Origin: Acidisarcina sp963790505
Lineage (GTDB): Bacteria > Acidobacteriota > Terriglobia > Terriglobales > Acidobacteriaceae
Direction: 5' to 3'
Length of the DNA stretch: 64,000 nt
NCBI GenBank assembly: GCA_963790505.1
Contig: CAWBOT010000005.1
Span: 186,001-250,000, forward strand
The position numbers and the translations under genes were made by a program. Below the pieces are notes generated by a model, which did no database searches, was not told the DNA's origin, and saw nothing but the letters and a program-made list of their open reading frames with translations. Shown here one piece after another: positions 8,951-17,775 of this stretch. Each line of letters opens with the position of its first letter. Position 1 is the first letter of the stretch.

Positions 8951-11150
8951 ATGCGTATGAATATGAAATGTCAGACGGCCCTGTTTGCGATCGCCACGAT
9001 TCTTCTGGGAACGTGTTCTGCCGCCGCGCCGGCGCAGGAAACCGCGAAAGCCCCCGCGCCCGTCCCGTCGAACATCGCTCCCGCAAATGCTCCCTTCACC
9101 AGCGTGCTCTACGGCGCTGCCTACTACCACGAGTACATGCCCTATGAGCGCCTCGATAAAGACGTCGCGCTGATGAAGACGGCGGGCATCACCGTCGTCC
9201 GCATGGGCGAATCCACATGGAGCCTCTGGGAGCCGGAGGACGGCCACTTCGAATACGCCTGGATGGACCGCGTCGTCGATGCCATGGGCAAGGCCGGCAT
9301 CAAGGTCATCATGGGCACGCCGACCTACTCCGATCCCGACGTGGATGTACCACGCCCATCCCGAGATCCTTGGCGCGGCCGCATGGGCGGCGCGGAGACC
9401 TTCTACGGCATGCGCCAGAACATGGACACCGACAGTCCCGACCTACCGCTTCTACGCGCAGCGCCTCATCACGCAACATGGTCGAGCACTACAAGAACAA
9501 CCGGCACGTCATCGGCTGGCAGATCGACAACGAGACCGGCTCCTACGGCGCGTACAACCACGATGTCTTCGCCGGCTTCGTCAACCACCTGAAGCAGAAG
9601 TTCGGCACCACCGACGCGCTCAACAAAGCCTGGTTCCTGAACTACTGGGGCGAGGACGTGAACGGCTGGGAGAACATGCCCACTCGCGACAGCGCCATCA
9701 GCACCGGCTACAAGCTGGAGTGGTCGCGCTGGCAGCAGATGCGCGTGACCGACTTCCTCGCCTGGCAGGCGGCGCTCGTCCGCGAGTACCGCGGCCCCGA
9801 CCAGTTCGTGACGCAGGACTTCGGCGGCATCGATGCAGACGCGACGTGAACGAGCTTGAGGTCGCCAAGGTCCTCGACATCGTCGCCGACAACCTCTACC
9901 ACGGCACGCAGGACCACATGGACGGAGCAGGCGCAGGCCGAGCAGGGCGACTTTGCCCGCTCGCTCAAGCACGCCAACTACCTCGTCACCGAAACCAACG
10001 CGCAGACCATCGGCTGGGACTCGACGATCCAGTATCCCGCCCTACGACGGCCAGATTCGGCTCGATGTCTACACCCACCTCTCGAGCGGCGCCAACATGG
10101 TCGAGTACTGGCACTGGGCACTCGATCCACTCCGGGCAGGAGACCTACTGGAAGGGCGTCCTCTGCCACGATCTCGAGCCCAACCGCGCCTACGCCGAGG
10201 TCTCCAGGACCGCCCACGAACTGCAGAAGATCGGCCCCCATCTCGTCGAATCTGAAGATCACCAACCAGGTCGCGATCCTCTACAGCGTCGACTCGGCGC
10301 AACGGCCTCGACTTCATGCCCTATCGTCCGCCAGCCGAGCGGACCCTGGGTCCCCGGCCAAAGCTGGCCCGGCAGCTACAGCGCAGCCTCGTGCAACCAG
10401 TCCATCGTGCCCTCTACGACGCGAACGTTGGCACGGATTTCGTCTTCCCCGACGATCGCCCGGATTTCTCGCAATACAAGCTCATCGTCGTTCCCGCGCT
10501 CTACATCGCCGACGACGCTCTGCTGAAGAAGATCTCCGACTATGTCAAAGGCGGCGGCCATGTGCTGATGACCTTCAAGAGCGGCTTCGCCAACGAGAAC
10601 TCCGCCGTCCGCTGGGTGCGCGCGCCCGGCCCGCTGCGCGAAGCGGCGGGCTTCACCTATCAGGAGTTCTCGAATCTCGAAAAGCCGCTGGCGCTGAAAG
10701 ACGATCCCTTTCAGTGCCGGCGAAGAAAACAAGGTGAGCTCCTGGGCCGAGTTCTTGATGCTTGAGCACGCCAAGCCGCTCGCCTACTACGACCACCCGT
10801 TCTTCGGCCAATGGCCGGCGATTACGCAGAACCAGTTCGGCTCAGGCGTCACTCACCTATGAAGGCACCGACCTGACCGACACACTGCAGCAAAGATAGT
10901 CCTCCTCGGCGTCCTCAAAGAGGCAGGCCTCGCCGGCGCCGATCAGCCCTTCCAGCCAGGGTGCGACGTCAAACACGGCGTCAATGCGAAGGGAAAGAAG
11001 GTCCACTACTACCTGAACTATTCGAGTGACGATCAAACTGTCCCATATTCGTACGCCGCCGGAACAGATTTGACGACCGGCGCCCCCGTCGCATCTTCGC
11101 AAAGTCTTCTCCTCAAACCCTGGGACGTTGCGATCGTCGAAGAAAAATAG
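8951..11150 (+). pseudogene. GH42-type beta-galactosidase, reading frame broken by many small indels
   Basis: Joining three frames gives one exported protein of about 720 residues: a signal peptide (ATILLGTCSAAAPAQ), then the GH42 barrel with YGAAYYHEYMPYERLDKDV, STWSLWEPEDGHFEYAWMD, and PTWMYHAHPEIL. The probable acid/base is Glu in IGWQIDNETGSYGAYN and the nucleophile Glu in LVTETNAQTIGWD. A GATase-like trimerisation region follows (VVPALYIADDAL) and the end is DVAIVEEK. The frame changes at least a dozen times between about 9340 and 10900. Most changes are extra single bases, while the amino-acid sequence between them stays well conserved. That pattern suggests poor sequence quality rather than old decay. 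If intact, it would release galactose from extracytoplasmic beta-galactosides. Confidence 0.8.
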
Positions 11151-11191
11151 CTTCCGAAAGCTTTACACTGAACTGGCCGCTCTTTTTCGCG

Positions 11192-12220
11192 ATGCAAACT
11201 GCGATCACCAGCCAAACCGCTGCATCATCCACGTTCGCCGAGCCGATCGAGGCAATCTCTGTGATTGGCCCGACCGCCGGCCTGAAAAGGTACGCCTGGT
11301 TCGTCGTGGGGTGGAACATCGCCGTGATTCTGTGGGGAGCGGTCGTCCGCGCTACCGGCTCCGGTGCAGGATGCGGAAATCACTGGCCGCTCTGCAATGG
11401 CGAAGTCATTCCCACCTCACCGCGCATCGCCACGATGATTGAATTCACCCATCGCGCAATGACCGGCGGTGCGACCCTTACCATTCTTGCGCTGCTCATC
11501 TGGACCTTCCGCTCGACGCGCGCTCGTCATCTCGCCCGCTTCACCGCGGTAGCCTCCACGCTCTTATTGCTCAATGAAGCTTTCCTTGGCGCGCTGCTGG
11601 TGAAACTCGGCTACGTGGTGCACGATCAGTCGCCGGGGCGTTTTATCGTCCTGCCCATTCATCTGGCGAACACGCTGCTGCTGCTGGCCGCGCTCGCTTT
11701 GACCGCGCACTTCCTGGCCCGCGAAGCCGGCTTCATGGACGGCAGCGTCGAGTACCGCTATCTGGGAATCTCGCTCATCGGCCTCGGAACGACAATCGCC
11801 GTCGGCGTTACCGGATCGCTCGCCGCGTTGGGCGATACTCTGTTCCCAGCCGCGAACTTTGCCCAGGCCATCGCGCAGGATCTGTCGCAGTCCAGCCCTT
11901 GGATACTCCGCCTGCGGTGGGTGCATCCGGCCGCTAGCGTGCTGGCGGGGATCTTCATTTTGGGAATTGTCTGGGCGAGCGGGGCACGCGAGCAGAGCGG
12001 CAATCGCAAGCTGGCTAACTTGGTTCTGGGGTTGTTGCTCTCGCAATTCGCGCTTGGCGTTCTGGATGTCCTGCTGCGCGCCCCGGACTGGATGCAGATC
12101 GCGCACCTGCTGGGCGCGGATTTGTTCTGGGTTGCGCTGGTCGTATTGGTGGCCCGCATCGCGGTCGTTCCACTAGGCTGCCCGGGCAACGTCTGCTCGC
12201 TGCGCTCTCGCCTTCAATGA
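11192..12220 (+). CDS. ctaA: heme A synthase, COX15/CtaA family
   Basis: A 342-residue polytopic membrane protein with about eight helices arranged as two related four-helix halves, as in CtaA/COX15, which oxidises heme O to heme A for cytochrome oxidase. Conserved features are GAVVRATGSGAGCGNHWPLCNG (first-half loop with a Cys pair), EFTHRAMTG and VLPIHLANTLLLL (heme-ligand His). The second half has WVHPAASVLAG and IAHLLGADLFW. The start at 11192 gives a soluble 30-residue N-terminus before the first helix. It stands alone here, without ctaB or oxidase subunits, 41 bp after the GH42 gene. The C-terminal 15 residues (CPGNVCSLRSRLQ) are not typical. Confidence 0.93.
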   Translation: MQTAITSQTAASSTFAEPIEAISVIGPTAGLKRYAWFVVGWNIAVILWGAVVRATGSGAGCGNHWPLCNGEVIPTSPRIATMIEFTHRAMTGGATLTILALLIWTFRSTRARHLARFTAVASTLLLLNEAFLGALLVKLGYVVHDQSPGRFIVLPIHLANTLLLLAALALTAHFLAREAGFMDGSVEYRYLGISLIGLGTTIAVGVTGSLAALGDTLFPAANFAQAIAQDLSQSSPWILRLRWVHPAASVLAGIFILGIVWASGAREQSGNRKLANLVLGLLLSQFALGVLDVLLRAPDWMQIAHLLGADLFWVALVVLVARIAVVPLGCPGNVCSLRSRLQ

Positions 12221-12266
12221 TCTGATTCGCTGGGAGGCGTCGACCCGCTGAATGCCGGAGTACCGT

Positions 12267-12488
12267 CTAGCGGGTAACTTCCTGATGCGCAGACCGTGAC
12301 GTTCTCTTGCGAAAACGCGGCTCTCGATCTATACGGTTCTTTCGGTAAAAGTGCGCCCTGCATAGGGGGCATTCCCACGGATAGCAGCCGAAGAGCGGCA
12401 TAATCCGGCGTTCGATCCAACTTGATCTCGGCAAGCGCCTGGGCTGCTTGAAACCGCATTTCGGGCAGGCCCGATTCACCAATGCCAA
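12267..12488 (-). CDS. small zinc-ribbon-like protein
   Basis: A 73-residue basic protein with two CxxC knuckles: ACPKCGFKQPRRLPRS near the N-terminus and WECPLCRAHFYRKNR in the middle, separated by an Arg-rich WIERRIMPLFGCYP segment. The spacing suggests one zinc-ribbon fold. Similar short proteins with a CPKC...CPLC arrangement around a WxERxxxLxGxYPxxC core are, as far as I recall, common in Acidobacteria, with no known role. The TTG at 12488 is preceded by a good ribosome site (GGAGGG, 8 nt upstream), which supports expression. It lies between ctaA (convergent) and the DinB-like gene. Confidence 0.6.
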   Translation of the reverse strand: MALVNRACPKCGFKQPRRLPRSSWIERRIMPLFGCYPWECPLCRAHFYRKNRIDREPRFRKRTSRSAHQEVTR

Positions 12489-12630
12489 CGTTCCATCCCT
12501 CCGGCTCTCATAGGCGACCGCGCGTCCTGCGTGGATCGTTCAGAACACCGCAACACATGAGCCTAACATCCATATTCATGAACGCAAACCGGAATCGGCT
12601 CTTGCAGCGTGGTTGCGCCGGCGCATGCCG

Positions 12631-13125
12631 TTACGCCCTTGCGACCTCTCCCGCTGCGATCTTCTCCAATTGCGCGAAGTGGTTCAGGTCATGGCCGGCC
12701 ATCGTTTCGACCAATGTACGAAAGGTCATCTCGCCTCGCTCGGGATGAATGACCGTTCGCTCCCAATCCGTAGGAACAAGCCGGTCGAGCAGAATTCCAT
12801 TCCATCGGCGCAATGCGAGGAAAGTCTGCAGGGCATCATCGCCGCTCATTGAGGAATAGTGCGGCGCCCAAAGGTCCTGATCGAAAGGCTGGACGACATG
12901 GTTTTCCTCCGCCAATGCCTGCCGCCATCGAAAGGAAAATGCGATCTCGGTGTCCGCAAGATGGCATAGGATCTCGCTGGCCGTCCACTTGCCTGGCGCC
13001 AGGCTGCGTCCCATTCCATCGGGGCCGAGGCGGCCCGCGACGGCGCTCAACTTCGACGGAAACTCCTTGACCAGCGACCCCGGATCGCGGCCCTCCAGAA
13101 ATCCTGCGTATGGATTGGCACTCAT
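12631..13125 (-). CDS. DinB-like (YfiT/DUF664-type) four-helix protein
   Basis: A 164-residue DinB-superfamily protein. The core begins MSANPYAGFLEGRDP. It carries the three His expected to bind a divalent metal: ILCHLADTE, the region around PHYSSMSG, and ETMAGHDLNHFAQLEKI at the C-terminus. Members include thiol S-transferases (YfiT/BstA) and many uncharacterised proteins; the substrate here is not predictable. The frame extends to a TTG at 13158, but the added residues look unnatural and the ATG at 13125 matches relatives. It is transcribed toward the zinc-ribbon gene and from the same strand as the TonB-like gene upstream. Confidence 0.82.
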   Translation of the reverse strand: MSANPYAGFLEGRDPGSLVKEFPSKLSAVAGRLGPDGMGRSLAPGKWTASEILCHLADTEIAFSFRWRQALAEENHVVQPFDQDLWAPHYSSMSGDDALQTFLALRRWNGILLDRLVPTDWERTVIHPERGEMTFRTLVETMAGHDLNHFAQLEKIAAGEVARA

Positions 13126-13185
13126 CCAGTCATTGTATTGCTGGCAACCCGTCGCCAAATTCGTGGACCAATAATATCGGTCGTC

Positions 13186-13815
13186 TTAAACCGGGCCATA
13201 GTGGAAGTGAAGTTCCTGCACCGATGCCACCGGAACGCCATCTTTCGTCGCCGGACTAAATTTCCAGGTACGAACCGTTGCGGCTACCGCCCCGTCGACC
13301 CCGTACCCCAGCGTCTGCAATATCTGCAGGTCCGCGACCTGGCCGGTCGGATCGATAGTGATGTCCAGCACGACGTCCCCCTGGGCGCCGTGAGGCAGAT
13401 GGGTGAGATCGGGTTTGGGGCTCGGCGAAAAAGTCGTCAGTGCGATGCGGATGTCGTCCGTTCCGAGTGCGTCGTTGGAAGAAGCGCTGGCTTCGCCCGC
13501 AAACGGAACAGAACTCAGGGTGGCTAGCTGGGGAACGGGCGCTATTTCTGGTGGCAATTCAAGTTTGGCCTGCTTTACCGGTGGGGGCGCCGGCTTACGC
13601 GCCTGCCGCGCAGACGAGGAGAGCCCTCCGGGCAGATACGACAACTCGATCCGAGCGCCTTGCTGAGTTCCGGGAAGGGAAGTCGGTCGGATGCGGACGC
13701 GGTGGCCGACCGCAAAAAGCGCAATCAGAACCACGGCATGGGCGGTAACCGACCAGCCAATCCGCCGCACCTGCCCGGTTTTCTCGATCGGAAGCTCAAA
13801 CATCGGCGCTCTCAT
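13186..13815 (-). CDS. TonB-like energy transducer protein
   Basis: A TonB-family protein of about 210 residues. It has a short cytoplasmic N-terminus (FELPIEKTGQVRRI), one transmembrane helix (WSVTAHAVVLIALFAVGH), a Pro-rich periplasmic spacer (KPAPPPVKQAKLELPPEIAPV) and a C-terminal TonB domain (GDVVLDITIDPTGQVADLQIL to VRTWKFSPATKDGVPV). TonB proteins couple the proton-motive force of the inner membrane to outer-membrane receptors. No exbB/exbD is nearby. The ATG at 13815 is given; the ATG at 13803, after GAGAG, is an equally good start. Upstream in-frame sequence to 13893 has no TonB character. Confidence 0.85.
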   Translation of the reverse strand: MRAPMFELPIEKTGQVRRIGWSVTAHAVVLIALFAVGHRVRIRPTSLPGTQQGARIELSYLPGGLSSSARQARKPAPPPVKQAKLELPPEIAPVPQLATLSSVPFAGEASASSNDALGTDDIRIALTTFSPSPKPDLTHLPHGAQGDVVLDITIDPTGQVADLQILQTLGYGVDGAVAATVRTWKFSPATKDGVPVASVQELHFHYGPV

Positions 13816-14066
13816 TGACAGCAGTTTACCTGTCCGGTGGGCCTTCCTCAGCGCTGAGTCGAGCTGGAGTGAGAAAAAGACCATTTGCCCCATTTCGCGA
13901 CAAAAACTCCGCTTGATGCGGTGAAAGTGTATTTTGGATAGAGTGCCGGGCGATCAGGTGTATCCGCTTCCAGAAGCGAGCAACCCAAACGCCCACGTGA
14001 CGCATCTTGAGAAATTGGCCGTGAGCCGCACCCATTTTTGACTTGGACTGGATTAATTAAAACCGA

Positions 14067-14447
14067 ATGCCTCTCGACGTACTGCTGGTGGATGACGATT
14101 CTGTTCAGGCTGCGACTCGGAAGGCGATCCTGGATCGCGCCGGTTTCTCGGCTGCGGTCGCGCCCGACGGGCGCGAGGCGCTTAACTTCCTCAACTCGCA
14201 GGACGGGTTCTCCATCCGCATGGTAATCACCGACCACCTGATGCCGGGTATGAACGGGGTCGATTTTGTCGTCGGCCTGCGCGCGGCGGGATATCGCCTT
14301 CCCGTGCTGGTGCTAAGTGGATATGCGGACGTTGAGGAACAGTACGACTCGCTGGATGTGGCCTTCCGGCTTAAGCCTTTTCCGCCCGATCAACTGATCG
14401 CCCTGGTTCAGTATCTGCTCGCCTCCGCAGAGCGCCGCACCGCATAA
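14067..14447 (+). CDS. single-domain response regulator (CheY-like receiver)
   Basis: A 126-residue receiver domain with no output domain. The acidic pocket (Asp9-Asp11 in LLVDDDSVQ), phospho-acceptor Asp56 in VITDHLMPGMNG, the Ser84 switch (LVLSGYAD) and conserved Lys103 (FRLKPF) are all present, so it should be phosphorylated by a histidine kinase and act through protein contacts. No kinase gene is adjacent. It lies 93 bp before ccmF on the same strand and is divergent from the TonB-like gene. A link to cytochrome maturation is not implied by sequence. Confidence 0.93.
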   Translation: MPLDVLLVDDDSVQAATRKAILDRAGFSAAVAPDGREALNFLNSQDGFSIRMVITDHLMPGMNGVDFVVGLRAAGYRLPVLVLSGYADVEEQYDSLDVAFRLKPFPPDQLIALVQYLLASAERRTA

Positions 14448-14540
14448 GTTCACTTTGGGCGCATAAACGCCGCGTGAGACACCCTTCAGCCGAACGATTG
14501 CCGCGTACCCTTCGCTCTGCGAAGATGGTTTGGGAGTCTT

Positions 14541-16589
14541 ATGCCGGAACTTGGTAGCTTCGCGCTTCTGCTCGCTCTCGTGCTGAGTGGTTATACGCTT
14601 GTGGCGGGAGCAATCGCCCTGCGCCAACTCACGACCGGAGCATCCGGCCGCGTCTCCCCCGAACGCCTCGCTGAAACCGCCCGCCGGTCGGGAATTGCCA
14701 GCTTTTTCGCAGTTTCCGTCGCTGCCTTCGCGTTGCTCTGGGCGGCGTTCAATAATGACTTTTCCGTAGCGTATATCCTGCACCACTCCAATCGCGCGCT
14801 GCCCGGTCCGTACAAGTTTGCGGCGCTATGGTCCGGGCAGGAAGGTTCTCTGCTGCTTTGGGCATGGCTGCTGGCTACTTATGGATTAGTACTGCGCCTG
14901 CGCCACAAGGTTGACGTGCGCCTTACGGCCTTCGCGTCGACGATTTTGGCCGGCATCCAGCTCTTCTTTTTGTCGTTGTTGAACTTCGCCGCGACGCCCT
15001 TCTCGCTGGTCTCCGGCCAGGTCCCCGCCGACGGCTTCGGCCTGAACCCGCTTCTGCAATATCCCGAGATGGTGATTCATCCGCCGATGCTCTACCTCGG
15101 TTACGTCGGCTTCAGCGTGCCCTTCGCCTTTGCGCTCGGCGCGCTGATGATGCGCTACCCCGGCGAGAAATGGATCCACATCACCCGCCGCTGGACGATG
15201 GTCACCTGGCTCTTCCTCACCTGCGGCATCGTGCTCGGCATGCACTGGGCCTACGCCGTACTCGGCTGGGGCGGCTACTGGGGCTGGGACCCGGTCGAGA
15301 ATGCCTCCCTCATGCCCTGGCTCACCGGCACCGCCTTTCTGCACTCGGTCATGATGCAGGAAAAGCGCGGCATGATGAAGTCGTGGAACGTCTGGCTCAT
15401 CTTCTCCACCTTCCTGCTGACCATCCTCGGAACGCTGCTCACCCGTTCCGGCCTGGTCAGCTCCGTCCACGCCTTCGCCGAGTCGAACATTGGCACGTGG
15501 TTCTGGGTCTTCATGATCGTGGTGCTCGCCGTCTGTATCTTCACCTTCGTGCTCAATCGCGACCACTTGAAGACCGAGCACAAGCTCGAAGCCCTGGTCT
15601 CGCGCGAATCCAGCTTTCTCTTCAACAACCTGGTCTTGCTTGCCGCCTGCTTCACGATCCTCTGGGGAACACTGTTTCCGGTCCTCTCCGAATACGTCCA
15701 GGGCAACAAGGTCACCATGGGCGCGCCGTGGTACAACCGCGTCGCCATTCCCATCGGCCTCTTCCTGCTTTTCCTCACCGGAGTCGGCCCCGTACTTGCC
15801 TGGCGCAGTACCTCGTTCAAAAGCATTCGCAAGAACTTCGTTCTACCGGTCGTCGGGGGCGTGGCAACCGCGATTGCGCTGATGCTCTTTGGCGTGCGCC
15901 CCTGGCAGGACGAAGGAATGTTCTACTCGCTGGTTTGCTATTCGCTGGGCGCATTGGTCATTACCGCGATCTCCTCCGAGTTCCTCCGCGGCGCCGCCGT
16001 CATCCAGCGCCACACCGGCCAAAATCTCTTTGCGTCAATGCTGCAACTCGCCCGCCGCAACACCCGCCGTTATGGCGGCTATATCGTCCACCTCGGCATC
16101 GTGGTGATGTTCATCGGATTTGCCGGGCAGGCATTTAACCAGAATGTCGAGAAGGAACTCGGCAACGGCGACTCCATCAACATCGGCCCCTACAAGCTCG
16201 TCTCCCAGAGCTTCACCCAGGACACCAACCCCAATTACGACACCGAATATTCCTTGCTCGACGTCTATTACAAAGGCAGCAAGGTCACGCAGCTCGCGCC
16301 CGAGAAGCGTTTTTACCAAGCCAGCCAGACGCCGCAGACCATGGTCGCCAACCACTCCACCCTCGCCTGGGACCTCTACGTCGTCTACGAAGGCAAGAAC
16401 CCCGACAGCGGCCTGCCCATCATCAAGGTCTTCCTCAACCCGCTGGTCGCCTGGATCTGGATCGGCGTCTTCATCGTCATCGCCGGGACAGCAACCGCGC
16501 TGACGCCCAATCTGCAGACCGCGCTCGCCGCCAAACGGGTTAGCGCCGCGATCCCTCAGGATGCAGCTGTAGCAGGGAGTGGCGACTAG
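14541..16589 (+). CDS. ccmF: cytochrome c maturation heme lyase subunit CcmF
   Basis: A 682-residue polytopic inner-membrane protein of the CcmF/heme-handling family. The periplasmic tryptophan-rich WWD motif is WGGYWGWDPVENASLMPW, flanked by conserved His residues (GMHWAYAVLGWGGY and TAFLHSVMM). About 14-15 hydrophobic helices are visible, with a large periplasmic domain near the C-terminus (KELGNGDSINIGPYKLVSQ). CcmF ligates heme delivered by CcmE to apocytochrome c with CcmH. The ATG of ccmH follows the stop codon directly, so the two are coupled. The other ccm genes are not in this window. Confidence 0.95.
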   Translation: MPELGSFALLLALVLSGYTLVAGAIALRQLTTGASGRVSPERLAETARRSGIASFFAVSVAAFALLWAAFNNDFSVAYILHHSNRALPGPYKFAALWSGQEGSLLLWAWLLATYGLVLRLRHKVDVRLTAFASTILAGIQLFFLSLLNFAATPFSLVSGQVPADGFGLNPLLQYPEMVIHPPMLYLGYVGFSVPFAFALGALMMRYPGEKWIHITRRWTMVTWLFLTCGIVLGMHWAYAVLGWGGYWGWDPVENASLMPWLTGTAFLHSVMMQEKRGMMKSWNVWLIFSTFLLTILGTLLTRSGLVSSVHAFAESNIGTWFWVFMIVVLAVCIFTFVLNRDHLKTEHKLEALVSRESSFLFNNLVLLAACFTILWGTLFPVLSEYVQGNKVTMGAPWYNRVAIPIGLFLLFLTGVGPVLAWRSTSFKSIRKNFVLPVVGGVATAIALMLFGVRPWQDEGMFYSLVCYSLGALVITAISSEFLRGAAVIQRHTGQNLFASMLQLARRNTRRYGGYIVHLGIVVMFIGFAGQAFNQNVEKELGNGDSINIGPYKLVSQSFTQDTNPNYDTEYSLLDVYYKGSKVTQLAPEKRFYQASQTPQTMVANHSTLAWDLYVVYEGKNPDSGLPIIKVFLNPLVAWIWIGVFIVIAGTATALTPNLQTALAAKRVSAAIPQDAAVAGSGD

Positions 16590-17084
16590 ATGCCATCTCA
16601 ACAGAACCGGGTGCCCCGCGTCTCGCTTTCGAGACATGGGTTCACCGCGATTCTCCTTGCGGTCACTATCGTCCTCACCACCGCCGCCGCCGATCCCAAT
16701 CCGCGCTTCGACAAGCTCGGCCATCAGATCATGTGTACTTGCGGCTGCAACGAGATATTGCTGGAATGCAACCACGTTGGCTGCCCGAACTCCGACGGAA
16801 TGCGCCATGAGCTCATGGCAGGCGTCGCCAACGGCGACAGCAACAACACCATCTTCCAGGCCTTCGTGCAGAAATACGGCCCCACCGTCCTCGCCGCGCC
16901 GCCTGGCACAGGCTTCAACATTGTGGGATGGGTCATGCCCTTCGCCGTGCTGTTCCTGGGAATCGGGGGCACGGCGCTGCTGATCCGGCGCTGGAAGCTG
17001 CGCAGCGTGCCCATGCCGCCGCCTTCAACTCTGCCGCGCTTTAGCGACATACGCGACCGCATCCGTCGGGAGACGGAACTTTAG
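16590..17084 (+). CDS. ccmH: cytochrome c maturation protein CcmH (CcmH/CycL/NrfF type)
   Basis: A 164-residue protein with an N-terminal signal anchor (FTAILLAVTIVLTTAAA) and the thiol-redox segment HQIMCTCGCNEILLECNHVGC, where the usual family motif LRCxxC appears as MCTCGC. A C-terminal helix (GWVMPFAVLFLGIGGTALLI) and a short basic cytoplasmic tail follow. CcmH keeps the apocytochrome CXXCH thiols reduced for heme ligation by CcmF. Its ATG begins at the base after the ccmF stop codon, confirming a joint operon. The downstream Hfq-like gene is convergent, 3 bp away. Confidence 0.92.
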   Translation: MPSQQNRVPRVSLSRHGFTAILLAVTIVLTTAAADPNPRFDKLGHQIMCTCGCNEILLECNHVGCPNSDGMRHELMAGVANGDSNNTIFQAFVQKYGPTVLAAPPGTGFNIVGWVMPFAVLFLGIGGTALLIRRWKLRSVPMPPPSTLPRFSDIRDRIRRETEL

Positions 17085-17087
17085 CCG

Positions 17088-17543
17088 CTAGTACTTGTGG
17101 TTTTGGTTTTCGCCGGATTTGTACAGGTACTTGATGCAGGACTTATAGATCATCGTCCGTCCGCGGTGCCGCACTTTGATCACATCCTGGTCATACCACT
17201 CGATGAAACCCTCAATCGATTCTCCGTCATCGAGTACAAATGTCATCAGCGTCTGTGTCTGGACCTGTTTCTGAAAATAGAAGACCTCGGCGTGCGAGCT
17301 CTCCCGGCGTATAGGCTCGGACTCCAGGGCCGCACGGTGTGCGGTCAGGGGCGGCGCTGCATGCCGTGAAAATAAGCGGCCCCGTGCCATCTTTTCAGAG
17401 AGTGGCGGCCGAACCAGCTTGCGCGGCCCGGTCGCACTGGGCGCGGATATTGGGGCAGGCGTCTTGCCGGCGGGTACCGGCTGCGGCGCTGCGACTCGCA
17501 AATGCTTGTCCCCTGGTGCGGGTACTAGCGATGGGTTAGCCAT
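17088..17543 (-). CDS. Hfq/Sm-like RNA-binding protein with long N-terminal extension
   Basis: A 151-residue protein whose last ~65 residues resemble an Hfq/Sm fold. FQKQVQTQTLMTFVLDDGES matches the N-terminal helix and strand 1, then IEGFIEWYDQDVIKVRHRGR and TMIYKSCIKYLY, where Hfq has the YKH Sm2 motif; His is replaced by Ser. The first ~85 residues are Pro/Ala/Arg-rich and look disordered. Canonical Hfq hexamers bind sRNA and mRNA U-rich tails. A second protein of this type is at 57914. The gene starts at ATG 17543, 230 bp after holB ends, and is convergent with ccmH (3 bp gap). Whether it is the main Hfq of the cell cannot be told. Confidence 0.75.
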   Translation of the reverse strand: MANPSLVPAPGDKHLRVAAPQPVPAGKTPAPISAPSATGPRKLVRPPLSEKMARGRLFSRHAAPPLTAHRAALESEPIRRESSHAEVFYFQKQVQTQTLMTFVLDDGESIEGFIEWYDQDVIKVRHRGRTMIYKSCIKYLYKSGENQNHKY

Positions 17544-17775
17544 GATAGTGGTGTAACTGGAAAACTTTGATGCTGTGCTGCGCTATCGGGTTTGCTTTTT
17601 GCTCAAATCAACACATTGGTGCAAACCGAGTATTTTTTGCTCGTTGCCTAGGCAAAATGTCTTTCGGGCACGGTGAATTCACAGATAGTAGCGCAGCTTT
17701 CATTCAGAAGCTAGCGAGAAATATCTCAAAATGTGTCGGCTTCCCGACAAAGTGTCAAAGTAGGAATCTCCTCAT

